Source: Cymbidium sinense | Taxonomy: Eukaryota > Streptophyta > Magnoliopsida > Asparagales > Orchidaceae | Reading direction: 5' to 3' | Assembly (NCBI GenBank): GCA_021442155.1 | Contig: CM038214.1 | Span: forward strand, 135,880,040 to 135,944,039 | Length of the DNA stretch: 64,000 nt | Part shown: piece by piece, positions 61,386 through 64,000 of the stretch | How the letters are laid out: every line of letters begins with the position of its first letter | How positions within the stretch are numbered: the stretch's first letter is position 1 | Position numbers and translations under genes: made by a program | The notes under the pieces: generated by a model | Database searches by the model: none | The model's input: only the letters and a program-made list of their open reading frames with translations | Told to the model about the DNA's origin: nothing

Positions 61386-62100
61386 ATCGTAACTAAATCC
61401 CTAATGATGAGGTGGTTGTTGATGATTTTTAGTGGTGGTCTCACATTACATATTTGTACCTCTGTACTCATCACTGTAACTCTGTTTTATTTCACTTTTC
61501 TTTGCTGGTTGTTTAACATTGTAACTAAATCCTAATGAGGCAATGGTGGTGCTTGATGAATTTTAGTAGATTTGGTCTGTATCTGTACCTCATTTGTGTA
61601 CCTCTGCATCTGCCTCTGTGCCTCTCCTCACTCTGCTGGGTTTGTTTCACTTTGTTGCACTGTTGAACATTGTAACTAAATCCTGTGGCAAAATGTTCAT
61701 GAATTTTACGTCTCTGTGCCTCTGTACCTCATACCTCTGTACCTCAGTACCTCTGTACCTCTGCCTCTGCCTCTGTACCTCTGTTCTACTGATTTTTGTT
61801 CACTTTCTACTGCTTGTTGAACATGTAACTAAATATGAAATTTTGTCGATGAATTTTAGTAGATTTGGTCTCTATTATCTGATTATCTTCATATTTTTAT
61901 GTACCTCTGTCTCTGCGGTTGTTTTGTTTCACTTTCTCTTGTTAACATTGTAACTAAATCTCTAATGAACAATATGAGTGCTTGGTCGAATCTTAGATTG
62001 GTCTCATTACATATTTTGTACCTCTGTGCCTCTGTATATCTGTATCTGTACTCTCCTCTGTACATGTGCCTCACAATCTGTATTATAATATCTTATTCAT
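61386..62100. repeat. Tandem array of ~125-155-bp units with CTCTGTACCTCTG tracts
   Basis: The anchor AACTAAAT(C/A) occurs near 61,393, 61,522, 61,675, 61,828 and 61,951. Each unit reads roughly TTGTTGAACATTGTAACTAA, a GAATTTTAGTAGATTTGGTC phrase, then a variable run of TGTACCTCTG/TGCCTCTG. The 119-codon frame at 61594-61953 is Cys/Leu-rich only because of the repeat. The array begins ~190 bases after the Ulp1 remnant. Confidence 0.85.
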
Positions 62101-63150
62101 GCCTTTGTATCTCATATATTTTATATTTTGGCAAATTTAATACAATTTTATGCAAATTAAAGATTTATTTTTAAATAGTCGATGATGATAGTAAATATAT
62201 ATAAAATTAAAATTTAATGAGCCTTCTATGTACCACTATAAAAATATAATCATTGAATATTATATATATTCTAGCCTTCTATGCCAACATTTGCTCCACA
62301 ATGACTTCAATACATATCAATTGAATATTGTTTAATCATTGAATATATGTTCCATATGGAGAAATGGTAAATAGTATTTTTATAAATAAATTTAATGGGA
62401 GCAAAAAATAACCTTAAATACATGAAATGCATCTAATTGAATGCTTGTTTTTTATCTTGAAATAAATAAATTCATTTTGAGAAAATATGTTTAAAAAAAA
62501 AACATAACAATACAATTCTTTTAGAAAAATGAATTCTATCTAAATATTACATACATCTAATACAATTCTTTTCTAATCTGATTTTTTTTTTCTAATAAAT
62601 TCAACTGTCATGTATTTTATTTTAAAAGATAATGATAAATATTAATATTTTTGAGTTGCATGTAAATGATCATTGTGACATGCAATGTAATTGCATGTAA
62701 AATTTAGTCTCACATAAAAAAGCGAAAAGATTAGATTTGAATGATAGCATTTAAAACTCAATGGAAGAGCAGAAGACACTGAACATATGCCAAAACAATG
62801 TGTACATAAACGGATTAAAAAATTTAGACCTACTAAAACAAAGCAACCATAAAAATCATTTTACGAAAGAAAAGGAGGCATGAGCAGTTAGACCTACAAA
62901 AACAATTAAATATTAAACCTCATCAGCTATAGAGGTAAACAATTCTTCACCAAATATGTTTAGACTTAAAACAACAAAAAAATTGAGACATTCTTGCGAA
63001 AAAAATTGTCTGATTTCACGCATTATGACTAAAACATACAAAATGAAACTAAAAAATGCCTTCTTGGATAATATCATGCATCAAAATGCCTTGTAATAAT
63101 ATCCATCATGAGCTTGGTATACCCTTGACATGTTGGTTGGCTGACGAGGT
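62101..63150. other. AT-rich DNA, no gene seen
   Basis: Poly-A and TA-rich stretches without supported frames or transposon protein similarity. Confidence 0.45.
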
Positions 63151-63840
63151 CGAGTTGAATTCCTGTGGAACAATATTGTAGTAATAGTACAACATCTTAG
63201 TAATGATGAATAATTTACATCGTCAATGTGCAATATTCTAGGCTTACCTGCGAAAAGCACTGGGGCATAACAGAGAGTGGAGCTGCAACCGGTGACGCAT
63301 CCCGTTCTACAGCACTCTCGGGCTTCACTTTTGTTTCTAAGACAAGAAAATATAATAAATTAAAAATTTACAGGAAACTATAAGTAATAGCAACATCAGA
63401 GGCAAGTAGCATAAGTACTTGTGGATTTTTTGGATTTCTCCCAATAAGCCTTGAGCCTTGCGTTGGAAACACCCTTTGGACGTCTCTTGATTGGATCCTT
63501 GATTGTCCTTATCATGATGATGGTGGTCTCTTCTTCTTAAGCGATGTCAATGCGGTGGAGAATTCCCACTTATTACGAGTCCACTTCAGATATAAGAGAT
63601 GCAAGCATGTAATCCTCGGTATCTTATTACCACATGCTCGGGGTAATTTGATATGCATATCGACTTATATGATTCACGAAAACAATGCGGTCCATCTGCT
63701 CTCCCCATGTACTAACCCTCTATATGAACCATCGATGTAGATGTCCCTCTTTGCTCGGTAGACCACCGCGAGGAGGTACTTATCCAATCGCGGTATCATT
63801 ATTAAGAACTCTGCGATTATTGCACAAAGTATGCCCATCA
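63151..63840 (-). pseudogene. FAR1/MULE-like protein remnant with possible splice sites
   Basis: Minus-strand translation in one frame gives MIPRLDKYLLAVVYRAKRD (from ~63,795), then past two stops PRACGNKIPRIT...LLYLKWTRNKWE (about 63,665-63,560). In a nearby frame it gives TIKDPIKRRPKGVSNARLKA (from ~63,514). A CNH-type zinc region followed by a .WT.N segment and a basic RPKG tail is the layout of the C-terminus of FAR1-related proteins, which derive from MULE transposases. Downstream, 63336-63248 looks like an 89-base exon with an AG acceptor after a pyrimidine-rich stretch and a GTAAG donor. The SWIM-type cysteines are not clearly readable. The family call is tentative. Confidence 0.4.
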
Positions 63841-64000
63841 TTTCAAATTTAAACTACAAGAAATATCCATAGTACACACATCATAGTGGACAATCCGGTT
63901 TTGGATGCATTCTTCTTCTCTAAGTTCCTCACCAAGTACTCCATGGGCCTATCATCGCGATGAGATAATCCCCAACTCCATGCAAATTCTTCTTGAACAT
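63841..64000. other. Right edge of the window
   Basis: The minus strand shows short frames such as EEFAWSWGLSHRDDRPMEYL (from ~63,995) that may belong to the same gene as the FAR1-like remnant. They cannot be assigned without sequence beyond the edge. Confidence 0.3.

Noticed and set aside
61594..61953. 119-codon Cys/Leu-rich ORF that looks like membrane segments
   Set aside because: It is generated by the TGTACCTCTG repeat tract and does not resemble a real membrane protein.

Overview
The window looks like nuclear DNA of a flowering plant: AT-rich, dominated by old retrotransposon sequence, with plant gene-family remnants (cinnamyl-alcohol dehydrogenase, plant UBX-domain protein, FAR1-like). 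A monocot is plausible, but I cannot name the species. I see no intact protein-coding gene and no convincing rRNA, tRNA or CRISPR.

Positions 1-41,000 are essentially one family of very large Ty3/Gypsy LTR retrotransposon, all on the minus strand. The LTR begins (minus sense) TGTTGACCTCACTTTTGGAG, ends CACCACA, and is about 7.2 kb long. From left to right there are: two truncated LTR pieces (1-2475 and 2476-6013); an AT-rich gap (6014-7554); the 3' LTR of a complete element (7555-12560 plus 19807-22461), split by a solo LTR of the same family (12561-19806); the internal region (22462-35781); and the 5' LTR (35782-40980), which has lost about 1.9 kb. The internal region, read right to left, holds a leader with about 20 tandem palindromes, gag, protease, reverse transcriptase, a decayed RNase H, a second archaeal-type RNase H and integrase. 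It ends in a long repetitive 3' region. RNase H between RT/RNase H and integrase marks the Tat clade (Ogre/Retand-like). Every domain is broken by stops, frameshifts or active-site changes, so the element is dead.

Positions 41,000-55,400 are very AT-rich. They contain a 253-bp patch copied from the neighbouring LTR, a promoter-like block with no gene (about 45.0-45.15 kb), a decayed hAT transposase (49.0-50.5 kb), a GC-richer unassigned block (52.4-52.86 kb) and a ~190-bp tandem repeat with seven units (53.4-54.6 kb).

Positions 55,400-64,000 are GC-richer and hold host-gene and transposon fragments: a PUX (UBX-domain protein) fragment joined to an intron-poor CAD pseudogene, both minus strand; a ~270-bp tandem array; a plus-strand remnant of an Ulp1-type cysteine peptidase; a second CTCTGTAC-rich array of ~125-155 bp units; and a minus-strand FAR1-like remnant. 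The Ulp1 and FAR1-like pieces next to repeat arrays suggest one or more decayed MULE-type DNA transposons. This is inferred from the parts, since no terminal inverted repeats were found.
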